DNA of 64,000 nucleotides from Bromus sterilis. Lineage: Eukaryota; Streptophyta; Magnoliopsida; Poales; Poaceae. Each line of letters begins with the position of its first letter. The first letter of the stretch is position 1. Below are positions 26,186 through 37,916 of the stretch, in pieces. The notes under the pieces were generated by a model. That model worked only from the letters and a program-made list of their open reading frames with translations, had not been told where the DNA came from and made no database searches. The stretch covers positions 203,637,782 to 203,701,781 of the forward strand of contig OX465600.1 in NCBI GenBank assembly GCA_950022295.1, in the 5' to 3' direction. The position numbers and the translations under genes are program-made.

Positions 26186-26202
26186 GTCTTTCTCTAATAC
26201 CA
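26186..26202 (-). other. Primer-binding site of the LARD-like element
   Basis: The minus strand reads TGGTATTAGAGAAAGAC five bases inside the 5' LTR end. It is one substitution from the TGGTATCAGAG class complementary to initiator tRNA-Met. Confidence 0.7.
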
Positions 26203-26207
26203 AGCGT

Positions 26208-28665
26208 TGTGACACCCCGGCTCAAAATACCGGAACACGCCACTGCTTAATATAGAACTGAACAACTTGTATTACCGATGAAAAGGGGGTACAAGGGGTT
26301 TATTACAATGCTAGCGGAGCGAGGCGGAGAAGAAACTTGCTCCTAATGCTAGCAACGGAACCACATCAAGCAGCGGACTAACTCTATAGCAGCGGAATAA
26401 ATCTTAGCAGCGGAACAACGATAATAGTGATGGACTCCACTCCAAAGGGACACTGGCTGGGACACCTCCTAGATCGCATACACCGGGAACGTCATCCTAC
26501 GCAATCATAGCATTGCCTGCAAATCTAGCATGACACTCCAGGTCAGTACATTGAATGTACTTGAAAGCTCACAACAACCAAAGCATCAAGACAAAACAAT
26601 AACATAGCAAGAAGGTTAGAGTATATTAATGAATTAAGCATGTAAGGGCCACGATAATGTAAGCTAGCATTCTAATGTGGATAACCCTCATGTAACTTAT
26701 CCGGGATCACCTTACTAATGATCACTTGCAACATCTCATACCGAGATCACTCCGGATCCATAAATCGGGATCACTCCAGATCCATGACTCGGGATCACTC
26801 CGGATCCATAAACCGGGATCACTCCGGATCCACAACTATCTCGTGGCTACCACGTTACCATCTCATCAACATCTCATGACTACCGCATAGTCATCTTAAC
26901 AACATCTCGTAAGCTTCGCAAGCTTACCATCACTTGCACTGATCCACATGTGCAATACAATCTCTCATTCATATCAATGTGATCGAATGGTGTGACTTAG
27001 TACGTACTTGTCCATAACCAAGTACGCGGCTATTCTAATAGATTTCGACTCTGCAGAGTTTGCACACTTTACCTACACTATGGAGTTCTTCCTCCATCTA
27101 GTACATTGGACTAGTCCCACAGGAACCTCGGACCTCGTACCATAGGAGTGGACTAGGACTTCTCCAACGAGACCGTTCTACCGCGTGCCTCCCTTACCGT
27201 ATCACCCGACATACTTCGCAAGTCATGTCGTGGGTAGCCCCGTGTCCTCCAGACACCCGCCCCCATCATGGCAAACGGCCACCGCGTGGCAAAGAACATT
27301 GTCCCAAACTGGGACGGAGCTCCATAACGAACCCGGCTCTCAAGACTATCGTCGTTTACCGGGCCAGGGTAATCACGCGCGCATAGCCTTCCCTCCTTGG
27401 TGATACAAATAAGAGAGCGCATGGATAGACCGAGTGTGGCTGCACTGATAGGTTCGGTTCGGTGGCACCTGATCACACAACATGAAGCATGTCTCCAAAA
27501 GCATAATCGTCATAGTGTCAGGTGCTATATGAAAATCCATAGTCCAAGTCATAACAATATCCATAAAATAATCCAAGGCACGATCATGGCTATATCATAA
27601 TCCAAAGCATAATCCGATGAATACTTAGCCATGTCGGGATGATCAAGGTAATACTAGCAATCACGATGTTCATCATAGCAAGATCATAATCACAACTAGC
27701 AATCATATTGAATCCAAGCAATATTCATGGAAATAGCATAATCATGGTTAACTGCGAACATGCATTGAACAATCACCGTATAATCCAGAAACTACGGCAA
27801 GTTTTAGAACCATGTGAAAGATTTACGAAGATGCAAAATGGAGTTTTGGCTTGCCTTTAACCAACACGGTGTGAAGATGCTCTTGGTCCTAAACAAAAAT
27901 AAAACCCTGCAAAAAGGATTTTCGAAAGGAAACGAAAAAGTCACATAAAACAAAAAAATTTATCAGCAAAATCAACAGAACAACATGGCATAAAAACTAT
28001 GCCAAATTGAAGTGGGGATCAAGACAAAATTAGGGGAAAAGAATCAACTCATTTGGTGTTGTGGTTTAGGAGATATTCATGCTCAAAGTTTGGTGAAATA
28101 ATCAATTTAAATAGATTTTCTGGATTTTCCAGAGAGGGTAATGTCGAAGGCGTATTTCTGGAATACGTCTTCACTTATAAAATGGTGTGGGTGGAGCTGG
28201 GCATATGACAGGTGGGGCTAGGCTGTCAGATGTGAGTGGAACAGAGAGGGGGCTGGGGCACGACGGCTCACCAGTAGCATAGCTCCGGCGAGGGGCCTTT
28301 GTTGGGTGCGGAGGCATAGGAAATTGAACGGGCAGTCGCAGGCGAGAAGGCTCATACCCATGGTTCAACCGGAGGTGGCCGGACGGCAACGCTACGGTCG
28401 TCTTGGTGGCGCAGGGCTACGGGATTCACCGACAACGACGATTCCAGCAGCAATTCGCACGGTTGGCTATTTGGGAAGGACTAGTGGAGCAAGGGGAACT
28501 CAAAGGCGATGCGAGTTTGGACCAGGGGGCTCGGGAAGGGCCTATCGACGGCGAGACCGAGCGGTGACGCTCCCTGCCGGAGGTGGGGAAGAAGAGCTCA
28601 CGGGCTCCAATCCTTTATGCTAGGGGTCGATTGAGGGGGGGAAGGCCACTGGTAATTAGAGGTGG
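26208..28665 (-). repeat. 5' LTR of the LARD-like element, first segment
   Basis: Begins TGTGACACCCCGG at 26208 and matches 9039-11560 with indels. It is interrupted at 28665 by the Tekay-like insertion and continues at 41709. It contains the 24-bp repeats (26743-26838) and the conserved block (minus strand, 27011-27044). Confidence 0.75.
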
Positions 28666-29280
28666 TGTCACATCCCAACTTTTGTAGTTCCTTTATTAGA
28701 ATGCTAAAATTTAGGGCTAACAAAAAACTTTGCATGGTTGTAAGTGTTGTGATGTTGAATCTATGTTTCACTATGTGTGCTTAGTGTTGATCATGCTAAA
28801 ACTTGGGTGGTTGTCGTTTGTGGTCAGTGTACTCGTGTGAATAGCATAGGATTTCCACCCGGTCTTGTTGATCATCTCGGCATGATCATAAGCACGGCCA
28901 CACTAATACCCTAGTATGCATAAATTAAGACCGTCACATCACGTACCACTATCGCACTCTCTCACTAATAGATGGTTTTGCATCCCGTTTTCTTTTGTTG
29001 TTTTGGTATAAAAACCTTATTATTCTTGCGTGGTAAAAATCATGCTAGTAATGATTTTTGATCACCACAAAGCCCTAAGGCACTACCTTTTCGCACGATA
29101 AAGAAAACTAAAACAAAGATCATTTAAAATCCGATTAACATATTGGAGATCTAATAAAAATTCATGCATGACCATGATCCCGCACCCCCCCTCCATCCAG
29201 CTATAAAAACCCACCCCAAAGCCCCTCCTCACCCCACTCCACCCACAGCCCAGCTCCACCCCCCCCCCCACTGATCGGTA

Positions 29281-29386
29281 ACAGAAGGGAAGGAAGACAG
29301 AAGAGAAGGAAGACAGAAGAGAAAGAAGAAAGAGAGAAGGAAGAAAAGAGGAGGAGGGAGGAGGAAGAAGAGGAGAGGAGGGAGAG
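29281..29386 (+). repeat. GA-rich (homopurine) tract in the LTR leader
   Basis: About 100 bp of almost pure purine (AGAAGGAAGA and GGAGGAGGGA words) lies downstream of the LTR TATA box and is conserved in the 3' LTR (about 38815-38918). The leucine/serine-rich minus ORFs here are its complement. Confidence 0.8.
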
Positions 29387-31544
29387 GCCGGCGAGCCTCT
29401 CCACCTCCGCCACCTCTCGCCGGAGCCGGCGCCGGCGAGGAGCCGCGCCACGAAGACCGCGCCGCCGCCCAAGTCGCCCGTCGTCTACCCCCACGCCGAC
29501 GACCACCGCGACCTCCACGGACCGCCCAGACGCCAAAAACGAGTCGCCCCCACCGTCCTGCACGCCCGCCGCACCTCCACGCCGCCCGCCGTCGCCGGAA
29601 CGACCCCGGTGAGCCGCTCGAGCCCAAAAATGTCCGTCGCTAGCGCCGCTGTTTTACCACGTTGCATGCGCCCTTTTAACGCAAAAATGGAACCCCCAGC
29701 CTCCCCTCTACCCCCGCCGCCGCTCGCCACCGGCCACGGGCCGCCGGAGGATCGCCGGCGAGGCCACGCTGCCCCCTGGCGCCATGGGAGCTCCCTCCCG
29801 AGCTCCCAGCCGGCCCGAGCTAGAAGACGGCCCCTGGCCGTCCGATCAGACTTGATCTAACGGCCAGGAGGCCCCCGTACCCCTTCGTTTAAAAAAAAAA
29901 AAAGAACACAGCAGCGCCCCGTGCTGGGCTCAGCCCGTTAAAAAAAAACTGTGCCCGGTGCGTCCAGTAGCCATGGGCCGGCTGTAATTTTTTCTTTTTC
30001 TTAAAAACTGCAGCACTAAAATATTTCTAGACAAATAACCATAGCTCAGAAAAATGTGAAATAAATTTTGTGTGGTTTAGAAAATTGTGTTTTATTTTTC
30101 TGTATACTTAGAATAATTTTTGTGCAGTGTCAAATTAATTGATTTAGTTTAAACTAGTTATTTGTGCTTATTAGCATCTAGTAATAGTTTTAATCAATTC
30201 CCTGTAAACCCTAAAAATGTAATGTTGATTTTTATTTACTCCTGTGTTTATTCTTGATTTTTCGGTGTGTGTAGAATTATTTTAGGACTAAATAAAATTG
30301 TGGCCTTTTATTATTATTATTATTGATACTATTGCTAGTTATTCCCTTTGTAACTTATGTTAGTACTATTTTGATGATTAGTTTAATATTAAACTAGCAT
30401 GTGGCCAGAATGTTATCGCTTTGAACTTGGTTATGCTTTTAAACAAGTTAATAAGTTGTTAGTAAATCACTTAACTTAACTCTAGTAAAGAATTACTTAA
30501 TAAAATGTGATTTTGTTAATCCTTTTAAATTTATTCCAATACCTTGTCTTGATATTTAACTTTGAAGGGATTGATTTAGTATTTCAATGCTAGTACAAAT
30601 GATACTCTTAATTACTAGTTGTTTGATAGTAAAGTGGAGTGTTGTGTGCTTTGTTTGTTTGGCCCGATTGTGATGGTAAATTTGTTTCTTCCGCAACATG
30701 TAGAAGATACGCCGTACGTTGCAGGTGAAGACTCCTCCCTTGCCACCGAGGAAGCCGATCCAGGGTACATCGTCGAGGAAGGCAAGCCACCGTCAAAACT
30801 CAAACTCTGCATTACCCATTTTTACTTTCTTGGTATCATTTATATTGTATCATGCTAGTATTAAAGTCATATGGTTTGGGATTATAATAGTTGCATTATA
30901 GAAACTCCACACCACCCTATAGCCTACCTAATTGGGAAAAAAAAAACTAAGTAGAACCCCGATGATCCCGGCATTCTGCCGAGACCATCACTCAGCTCTA
31001 GTGCTTAGTATTACATAACAACTTGGAAAGTCATACTCCATCCTACTTGGTACGACATTCACCTAAGAAGGTGGTATAGCCGGGATTGTGGAAAATCGTC
31101 GGACATGGACAAAGTCTGGAGGGACTCTCTATTTGCGCCGCCAAAAATCTAGCATTACAGTACAACCACTATACTCTGGTATGGGACAGGGCTAGTTGGA
31201 AGCTTGTTTGTCTTAGTACGGGGGTCCTATAACTACACATGGATGCGTGATTCCACGAATCCGATAGCCCTCGAAGTCGATGGGTGAAATTCGCTAGGCT
31301 TAGTGTCGGAAGGAACCTTGGTACTCTTCGACTACGGTGCAGGCTTGGGTCCAAGAGGAGCATGTCCTGTCACACGGAAAGTCCCTGCAGTACGCAAGGG
31401 GTGGATTCACTTGTACTAGGGCAGACAAGGGGAAAGCTAAGGTCGATTATCCGAGACCCGCATACTGAAGTATGACGATCCGTGGGGACACACGGCGGAT
31501 GTATCGAATGTGGTGGGTAAAGTGTACAACCTCTGCAGAGTGTA

Positions 31545-31579
31545 AATCTATTCGAGTAGCCGGAGTCCACGGTCATGGA
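31545..31579 (+). promoter_or_regulatory. Conserved LTR block shared with other long-LTR families
   Basis: AATCTATTCGAGTAGCCG followed by GAGTCCACGGTCATGGA, preceded by the palindrome CTCTGCAGAG. The same block is at 41075-41110 in the 3' LTR and, diverged, at 2996-3030, 9902-9936 (minus), 27011-27044 (minus) and 63568-63600. Function unknown. Confidence 0.7.
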
Positions 31580-32181
31580 CAGCTAGTGAGGCCACACATT
31601 GTGGGGACTAGATGAGAAAGCCGGTACTGAGTTTATGGTTCGTGATGATGGTTGAAAATGGGTTGGACTTGACTATCCAAATGCAATGTGGGTAAATAAA
31701 ACTTGCCAAGTTTAAAACTTTGCCAACTTAATAATAATGTTGAGTAGATAGGAAACCCTATGAGAAACCCCACCATATAGCCATCCCATTATTTTCCTGT
31801 ACAAAACATTGTTTCTTTCTTTAGGTGGTTTGCGAGTACTTTATACGTACTCACGGCTTTTTCCCTGGTTATTCCATCGGCCAGGCTTGGAGGAGCAGGT
31901 ATATGACGACGATGCTACCGGCGAATACTAGGACGTGTTATGCTCTGATCTACCCTGTGGATTGTGTCGCCCCTACCTTGGTTGCTTTTGTTTTTCCGCT
32001 GCTATTTGAGCCCGATGAGGAAATGTAAGACTTTATTAATGTATGACTTGTATTCGGTATTGTATGAACATTGAGACTATGATATTAATGTCGAGTTGTG
32101 TGACATGCGAACTGATCATGGGAGCATGACTGTATACACAGCTGGTCGCTTCGGACATATAGTCCGGGGTGCCCAGAGACT

Positions 32182-32195
32182 TGGTATCAGAGCCT
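32182..32195 (+). other. Primer-binding site of the Tekay-like element
   Basis: TGGTATCAGAGCCT lies four bases after the 5' LTR and is complementary to the 3' end of initiator tRNA-Met. Confidence 0.9.
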
Positions 32196-32391
32196 CGGTT
32201 CAGACCATAGAAGCCTAGTTAGGTTGGTCGGTAGATAGGATGGGGGGAGATCAAAAACTATTTTCTAAACTAAAGAGATGGTCAAATGCATAGTATAGAA
32301 TGCTTACCTCTCCTATCCCCTCTATAGTAACCTATTAAATGTTTTACTATGTTAAATTTTGCACACTAACTTAAACTCTTAAAACTTGTAG

Positions 32392-33174
32392 ATGGCTGGA
32401 GTTCCTGTGCACCACCTCCAGCGGACTCAGGCTGGGAAGACGCCCTTTTCTCAGGATCTGATGGATCTTCTTGCACTCGTTCACCGCCCAGCTGCGGAGT
32501 TCAGGGCTTTCCAGATCACCAATGGGGAGGACACCGAGCTTCGCTTGATTGTGCGGTGTGACCTCCGAGGTTCGGAGGTGACTCCACGGTCGGATCCTAT
32601 CAGCTTCACAGTGTACGCTCGTACCTGGGAGGAGGGCCTGGGCCGAGCTTATCAGGAGGCGATTGCTCGCCTGGTGAGGTTTCACCAGTACGAGCTGGGT
32701 ACCACGCGGTTCCGTCACTACGGGATGCGCGATAGTGAGGGAGATCCCACTCCTGGTATACTTCACCCGGTTCTGAGGGACCACCTGTTCGCTCTGGAGA
32801 CACACCTGGCTCTGACTCAGGCTCAGCTGGATGAGGTCCGGGTCAAGCATGACTACACCCTCCAGACCAATGGTCCCGCCCCCGTCGCCCCCATCGAGCT
32901 GGAGACTAGGGAAAAGATTATCAAGGAGCTGCAGGACAAGGTCGCCAGTCTGGAGGAGAGGAACAAGATGCTGAAGAAGAACTACAGGAGCCTAAAGCGT
33001 AAGTGCGACGAATTGTAGGAGAAGATCGATGCCCTGGATGATGGCGAGGACATCCAGAAGGGTGAGAACGCTCATATCAGTGATGATGAGGACTGGATGG
33101 ATGAGGAGTACGAGGAGGTTCCGGACTCTGATGATGAGGACTTCATCGATGATCGCGAGGAGGATGAGCTCTAG
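32392..33174 (+). pseudogene. Accessory ORF upstream of gag in the Tekay-like element, one amber stop
   Basis: The frame opens at ATG 32392, 210 bp after the PBS, runs 208 codons to a TAG at 33016-33018, and continues in the same frame for another 51 codons to TAG 33172-33174, so the undamaged product had about 260 residues. The N-terminal ~170 residues have no domain I recognise. Residues ~175-215 are charged and heptad-like (ELQDKVASLEERNKM), a likely coiled coil. The C-terminal ~45 residues are very acidic (SDDEDWMDEEYEE). It precedes gag in its own frame with a 220-bp gap, so it would need its own translation start. It has no zinc knuckle, protease or envelope-like signal peptide. Function unknown. 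Confidence 0.7.
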
Positions 33175-33396
33175 GTGTCGTTAGTTGTAGGATGCCCTTC
33201 TGGAGATTGGTGTTAGACGTTGCATATGTGGTTGGTTACCTGTAAGACTTGTTTATGTTTGAGACTTATGTTATCGTTATGCTGCCATGTGGTGATTGCT
33301 AGTTGCATGATTATTACCTATTTTATAAGTCTTGCCTGTGTGTGATAACCAGATTGTTAGGAACTTACCCTCTTGTAGACTGAATTCCCTCTTATC

Positions 33397-36300
33397 TTGC
33401 GCACCAACCTCAGGATGCCGAGAAGCTCCCGCGCCAACCCAAGTGGATCCGGTGACGCGCCACCGCCACCACCCGACCCGAACATGGCGCAGCTTCTGCG
33501 ACTGCTGATGGAGGAGCGCCAGGCCGCTCGTGACGAGCGCCAGGCGAACATGGCTGCACTCCAGCAGCTAGTCCAGGCCGCCACCAATGCCAACCAAGGA
33601 GGCGGAGGAGCTGGTGGGAATGAGGAGCCCAGGTCTCGGCTCCGAGATTTCCAGAACACCAACCCACCCGTGTTCTCGCAGACGAAGGAGCCGTTGGATG
33701 CTGAGGATTGGCTCCGCACCATGGAGAACAATCTCGCTGTCGCCGCTGTTAGCAACAACGAGATGGTCCTGTATGCCACCCACTATCTCATCGGCACCGC
33801 AAGGAGCTGGTGGGAAGGAGTGCGTGCCCGTCTTCCTGCGGGGCAAGTACTCACCTGGGCGGAGTTCTCCGAGAAGTTCAAGAAGGCGCACATCCCGACT
33901 GCACTGATCCGGAGAATGAAGGACGAGTTCCGCCACCTCAAGCAAGGAGGCATGACTGTGGTTGGATATCTTGACCGCTTCACTGAGCTGTCGAGGTATG
34001 CCCCGGAGGAGGTGGACACCGAGGAGAAGCGAAAGGACCGCTTCCTGGATGGATTGCACGATGAGCTGCAGGTTGTCCTGGTGGCTATGTAGTTCCCCGA
34101 TCTTGAGTCTCTTGCCGACGCTGCTATCATGATGGAAGGCAAGCTCAAGACGGCCTCTGAGAACCGCAAGCGCCGCATGATGCAGCAGGGTGGACCCAGC
34201 AATCCCCGACTGCGTCCTGCACCGCCACCAAGGCCAGCACCCCAGCCTCAGAGGGCCCCTTACCCAGCACCACGCCCCAATGCTTCTGCTCGCCCCGGTG
34301 GAGTTCCGAGCCCAGCAGGCGGAGTTCCCCGCGACCCTGCATCAGACGTGATCTGCTTCAAGTGTGGCCAGAAGGGTCACTACGCCGTTACCTGCACGAA
34401 TAAGGCAAATGCTGCCCCACGCCCCAATGCTCCAGCACCAGCCAGAGGGAACCCTGGCCGCAACAATGCCCAGCGCGGTGCGCCCAACGCCGCCAAGGGA
34501 CGTCTGAACCATGTGCAAGCCGAGGAAGCCCTGGAGGCAGCAGACGTTATCTTGGGTACGTTTCCAGTTAATTCAGTACCTGCTCAAGTATTGTTTGATT
34601 CTGGTGCATCACACTCATTTGTTACGAAGACATGTGTGGATAGAAGTAAGTTGTCACCTAGTGAAATGAGGAGGCCCATGATAGTCCAAATACCCGGATC
34701 CAAAACCCGAGCCAGTTTAGCTTGTTCTGGAGTTCCCATAGAAATTCATGGAGTTGAGTTCCCCGCTGACCTGATCGTGTTAGGGACAGAAGGTATAGAT
34801 GTGGTACTTGGCATGAATTGGTTGTCCAGATATCGAGGCCGAATAGATTGCACTAAGAGGACAGTCAGCCTCACAAGTGCCGATGGAGTTCAGATAGAGT
34901 ACACCGACAAGGAAGAGAATGCCCGATCCTTCTGTCATCAGAGTGTCTCGGTGCCACCACTTGAAGAGGTGAAGGTTGCGTGTGAATTCCCGGACGTCTT
35001 TCCGGAAGAGCTACCCGGTATGCCGCCTGATCGGGATATCGAGTTTATCATTGAGTTAGTGCCTGGCACAGCCCCTATTGCATAGAGACCCTACCGGATG
35101 AATGCTGAAGAACTGGTTGAGTTGAAGAAGCAGTTGAATGATATGCTCCAGAAGGGACTGATTCGACCCAGTGCTTCACCCTGGGGTTCGCCAGTTCTCT
35201 TTGTGGACAAGAGAGACGACACCATACGCATGTGTGTGGACTACCGTAAGCTGAACGAAGTTACCATCAAGAACAAGTATCCGCTCCCCAAGATCGAGGA
35301 TCTGTTTGATCAGCTGAACGGAGCCCGAGTCTTCTCCAAGATCGATCTAAGGACCGGATATCACCAGTTGAAGGTTCGCGAGTCGGACATCCCCAAGACA
35401 GCTTTCACGACCCGCTATGGTTTGTTCGAATACACTGTCATGTCTTTCGGACTTACCAATGCCCCGGCCTATTTCATGAATCTCATGAACAAGATCTTCA
35501 TGAAGTACCTCGACAAGTTTGTGGTGGTGTTCATTGACGACATCCTTATATATTCTAAGACCGAAGAAGAGCACATAGATCATTTGCGCTTAGTCCTCCA
35601 GACTTTGCGTGAGCACCAGTTGTACGCCAAGTTCAGCAAGTGCGAGTTCTGGCTCAAAGAAGTCGGATTTTTGGGACATGTATTGTCGGAAGGAGGCATA
35701 TTTGTCGACCCCGCCAAGATTCAGTCCGTCATAGACTGGACAGCTCCGACCACTCAGATTGAAGTTAGAGGATTCCTCGGACTAGCTGGATACTACCGCA
35801 AGTTCGTGGAAGGCTTCTCCAGCATCGCCCGACCCATGACCTAGCTGCTAAAGAAGGACCAGAAGTTTATGTGGACGGAAAAGTGTGAAGCCAGTTTTCA
35901 GGAGTTGAAGAGGAGGTTGGTATCCGCCCCAGTGTTGACGATGCCTGACCTGACCAAGAGCTTTGATCTGTACTGCGATGCATCAAAGATTGGTTTGGGT
36001 TGCGTTCTTATGCAAGTGGGCAAGGTGATTGAGTACCTGTAACGACAGTTGAAGCCGCACGAGTTGAACTACCCCACACATGACTTGGAGCTAGCCGCTG
36101 TTGTGCTTGCTCTCAAGAGATGGAGACATTACCTGATGGGTCACCGTTGTGACATATACACAGACCATAAGAGCCTGAAGTACATTTTCTCACAGAAGGA
36201 GTTGAACATGAGGCAGAGGAGATGGATCGAGTTGATCAAAGACTACGATCTCGAGATTCACTACCATCCGGGCAAGGCCAATGTGGTAGCGGATGCCCTC

Positions 36301-37879
36301 ATCCGCAAGCCCTGCACACTTAATGCGATGATCAGGGAGACGCAGCCAGCTCTGCACGAGGAGTTCGAGAAGCTGGGTTTGGAGCTTGTTACACCCGGTT
36401 TTCTGGCTCACCTCGAGCTGACTCCGACTCTATTTGATCAGATCAAGGAGGCACAGAAGGGGCACGATAGTATCGAGGGAATCAAGAAGAAGATGCCCCT
36501 CGGCAAGGCCCCGAAGTTCACGATAGATGACAAAGGAGTTCTTTGGTTCGATTGTCGATTGTGTGTGCCCGACATGAACGAGTTGAAGCTCACCATCCTG
36601 AAGGAAGCTCACGATACACCTTACTCCATCCACCCTGGAGGGACTAAAATGTATCAAGACCTGAAGGACTTGTTCTGGTGGCACGGTATGAAGCGTGAAA
36701 TTGCCTTGTATGTCGCCAAGTGTGACATCTGCCAGAGAGTGAAAGCAGAGCATCAGAGACCTGCAGGATTGCTGCAACCACTCCGAGTTCCTGAATGGAA
36801 GTGGGAACAAATAGGCATGGACTTCATCACAGGTCTACCGAGGTCGAGCAAAGTTCATGACTCTATATGGGTCATCGTCGACCGACTCACCAAGGTAGCG
36901 CACTTCATCCCAGTACGAACCACCTATCGAGGAGACCAGCTGGCAGAATTGTACATGCCAAGGATCGTATGCCTGCACGGAGTCCCTAAGGAAATTGTGT
37001 CAGACCGAGGTACCCAGTTTACCTCAAGGTTCTGGAAACAAGTTCAGGAGGCACTAGGCACGAAGCTTGCGTTCAGCACAGCCTATCACCCGCAGACTGG
37101 AGGCCAGAATGAGTGAGTGAACCAGATACTAGAGGATATGCTCCGCGCATGTGCCCTAGCCTACGGTTCCAAGTGGGAGGACTGCTTTCCCTATGCAGAA
37201 TTCTCCTACAACAACAGCTACCAGTCGAGTTTGCAGATGGCACCATTTGAAGCTCTGTATGGGAGGAAGTGTCGCACACCCCTGAACTGGTCTCAGACCG
37301 GAGAAGGGAAGATTTTCGGACCCGAGGTTCAGAAAGAGGCTGAGGAACAGGTCCAGTTGATTCGTGAGCGTCTCAAGACCACTCAGTCTCATCAGAAGAG
37401 TTATGCCGACCCCAAGCGTCGAGAGGTGACTTTTGAAGTTGGAGATTTTGTATAGCTCCGAGTCACCCCATTGAAAGGAATGCGGAGATTCCATGTAAAG
37501 GGAAAGCTAGAAACCCCGATACATCGGACCGTTTTAGGTGATAGCCAGGCGAGGCCAAGTTGCCTATCAGTTGAGGCTGCCAGCAGAGCTATCCGATGTG
37601 CACGATGTCTTCCACGTCTCGCAGCTCCGGAAATGTCTGGAGGTGCCGGACAAGCCTGATGTTTTCAAGAACATCGATCATCGCACGGTGGACATCAACC
37701 AGGATCTCACGTACCGCGAGACACCCCTTCATATCCTGGAAGAAGCCACCCGAGTCACCCGAAAGCGCGCGATCAAGTTCCACAAGGTTCAGTGGACAAA
37801 CCACACAGAGGAGGAAGCCACCTGGGAACGGGAGGACTACCTCCAGCGCGAGTTCCCGCATCTCTTCACTTGCTTGTGA
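33397..37879 (+). pseudogene. Chromovirus gag-pol polyprotein, broken
   Basis: One long frame, start at 33397 or the in-frame ATG 33415. Gag has the retrotransposon-gag helix region (about 33690-34080, ARSWWEGVRARL) and a CCHC knuckle at 34354-34395. Protease is LFDSGASHSFV near 34591. RT spans about 35100-35620 with FIDDIL at 35530-35544. RNase H has DLYCDAS near 35967 and YTDHKSLKYIF near 36157. Integrase has HHCC zinc ligands (about 36628-36745), first Asp in MDFITGLP (36820), second in SDRGTQF (about 37000) and Glu at 37111. The C-terminus resembles a chromodomain (about 37745-37879). Stops: TAG 34090, 35083, 35842, 37453 and 37535, TAA 36040, TGA 37114. A frameshift lies near 37513. Most stops replace a codon one C-to-T change away (CAG, CGA). 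Cannot make enzyme. Confidence 0.93.
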
Positions 37880-37914
37880 ATCTCGGGGACGAGATTCTTT
37901 TTAAGGAGGGAAGG
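37878..37914 (+). other. Palindrome and polypurine tract of the Tekay-like element
   Basis: A GAATCTCG/CGAGATTC inverted repeat (37878-37897) overlaps the pol stop codon and is followed by the PPT AAGGAGGGAAGG (37903-37914), two bases before the 3' LTR. The PPT primes plus-strand DNA synthesis. Confidence 0.85.
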
Positions 37915-37916
37915 TT

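Larger units (their letters stand above)
22327..26207 (-). mobile_element. Internal region of the LARD-like element
   Basis: The 3.9 kb lies between a PPT (22327-22342, minus-strand CCTAAGGGGGTAGG) and a PBS (26186-26202). It holds an ORF remnant near the 5' end (25474-26024), two tandem-repeat tracts and otherwise decayed sequence with minus ORFs up to 205 codons. No protease, RT, RNase H, integrase or CCHC motif was found in any frame. The size and lack of pol fit a LARD. Confidence 0.65.
28666..32177 (+). repeat. 5' LTR of the Tekay-like element
   Basis: 3512 bp, TGTCACATCC to GTGCCCAGA (last CA mutated to GA). TATA box AGCTATAAAAACC at about 29200. Compared with the 3' LTR it lacks about 280 bp just upstream of the TATA, with the join at about 29178. 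A GA-rich tract follows at 29281-29386. Confidence 0.93.

Noticed and set aside
29083..29860. Arg/Gly- or Leu/Ser-rich ORFs, repeated at 38570-39261
   Set aside because: They lie in both LTRs of the Tekay-like element around the homopurine tract; no codon or domain support.
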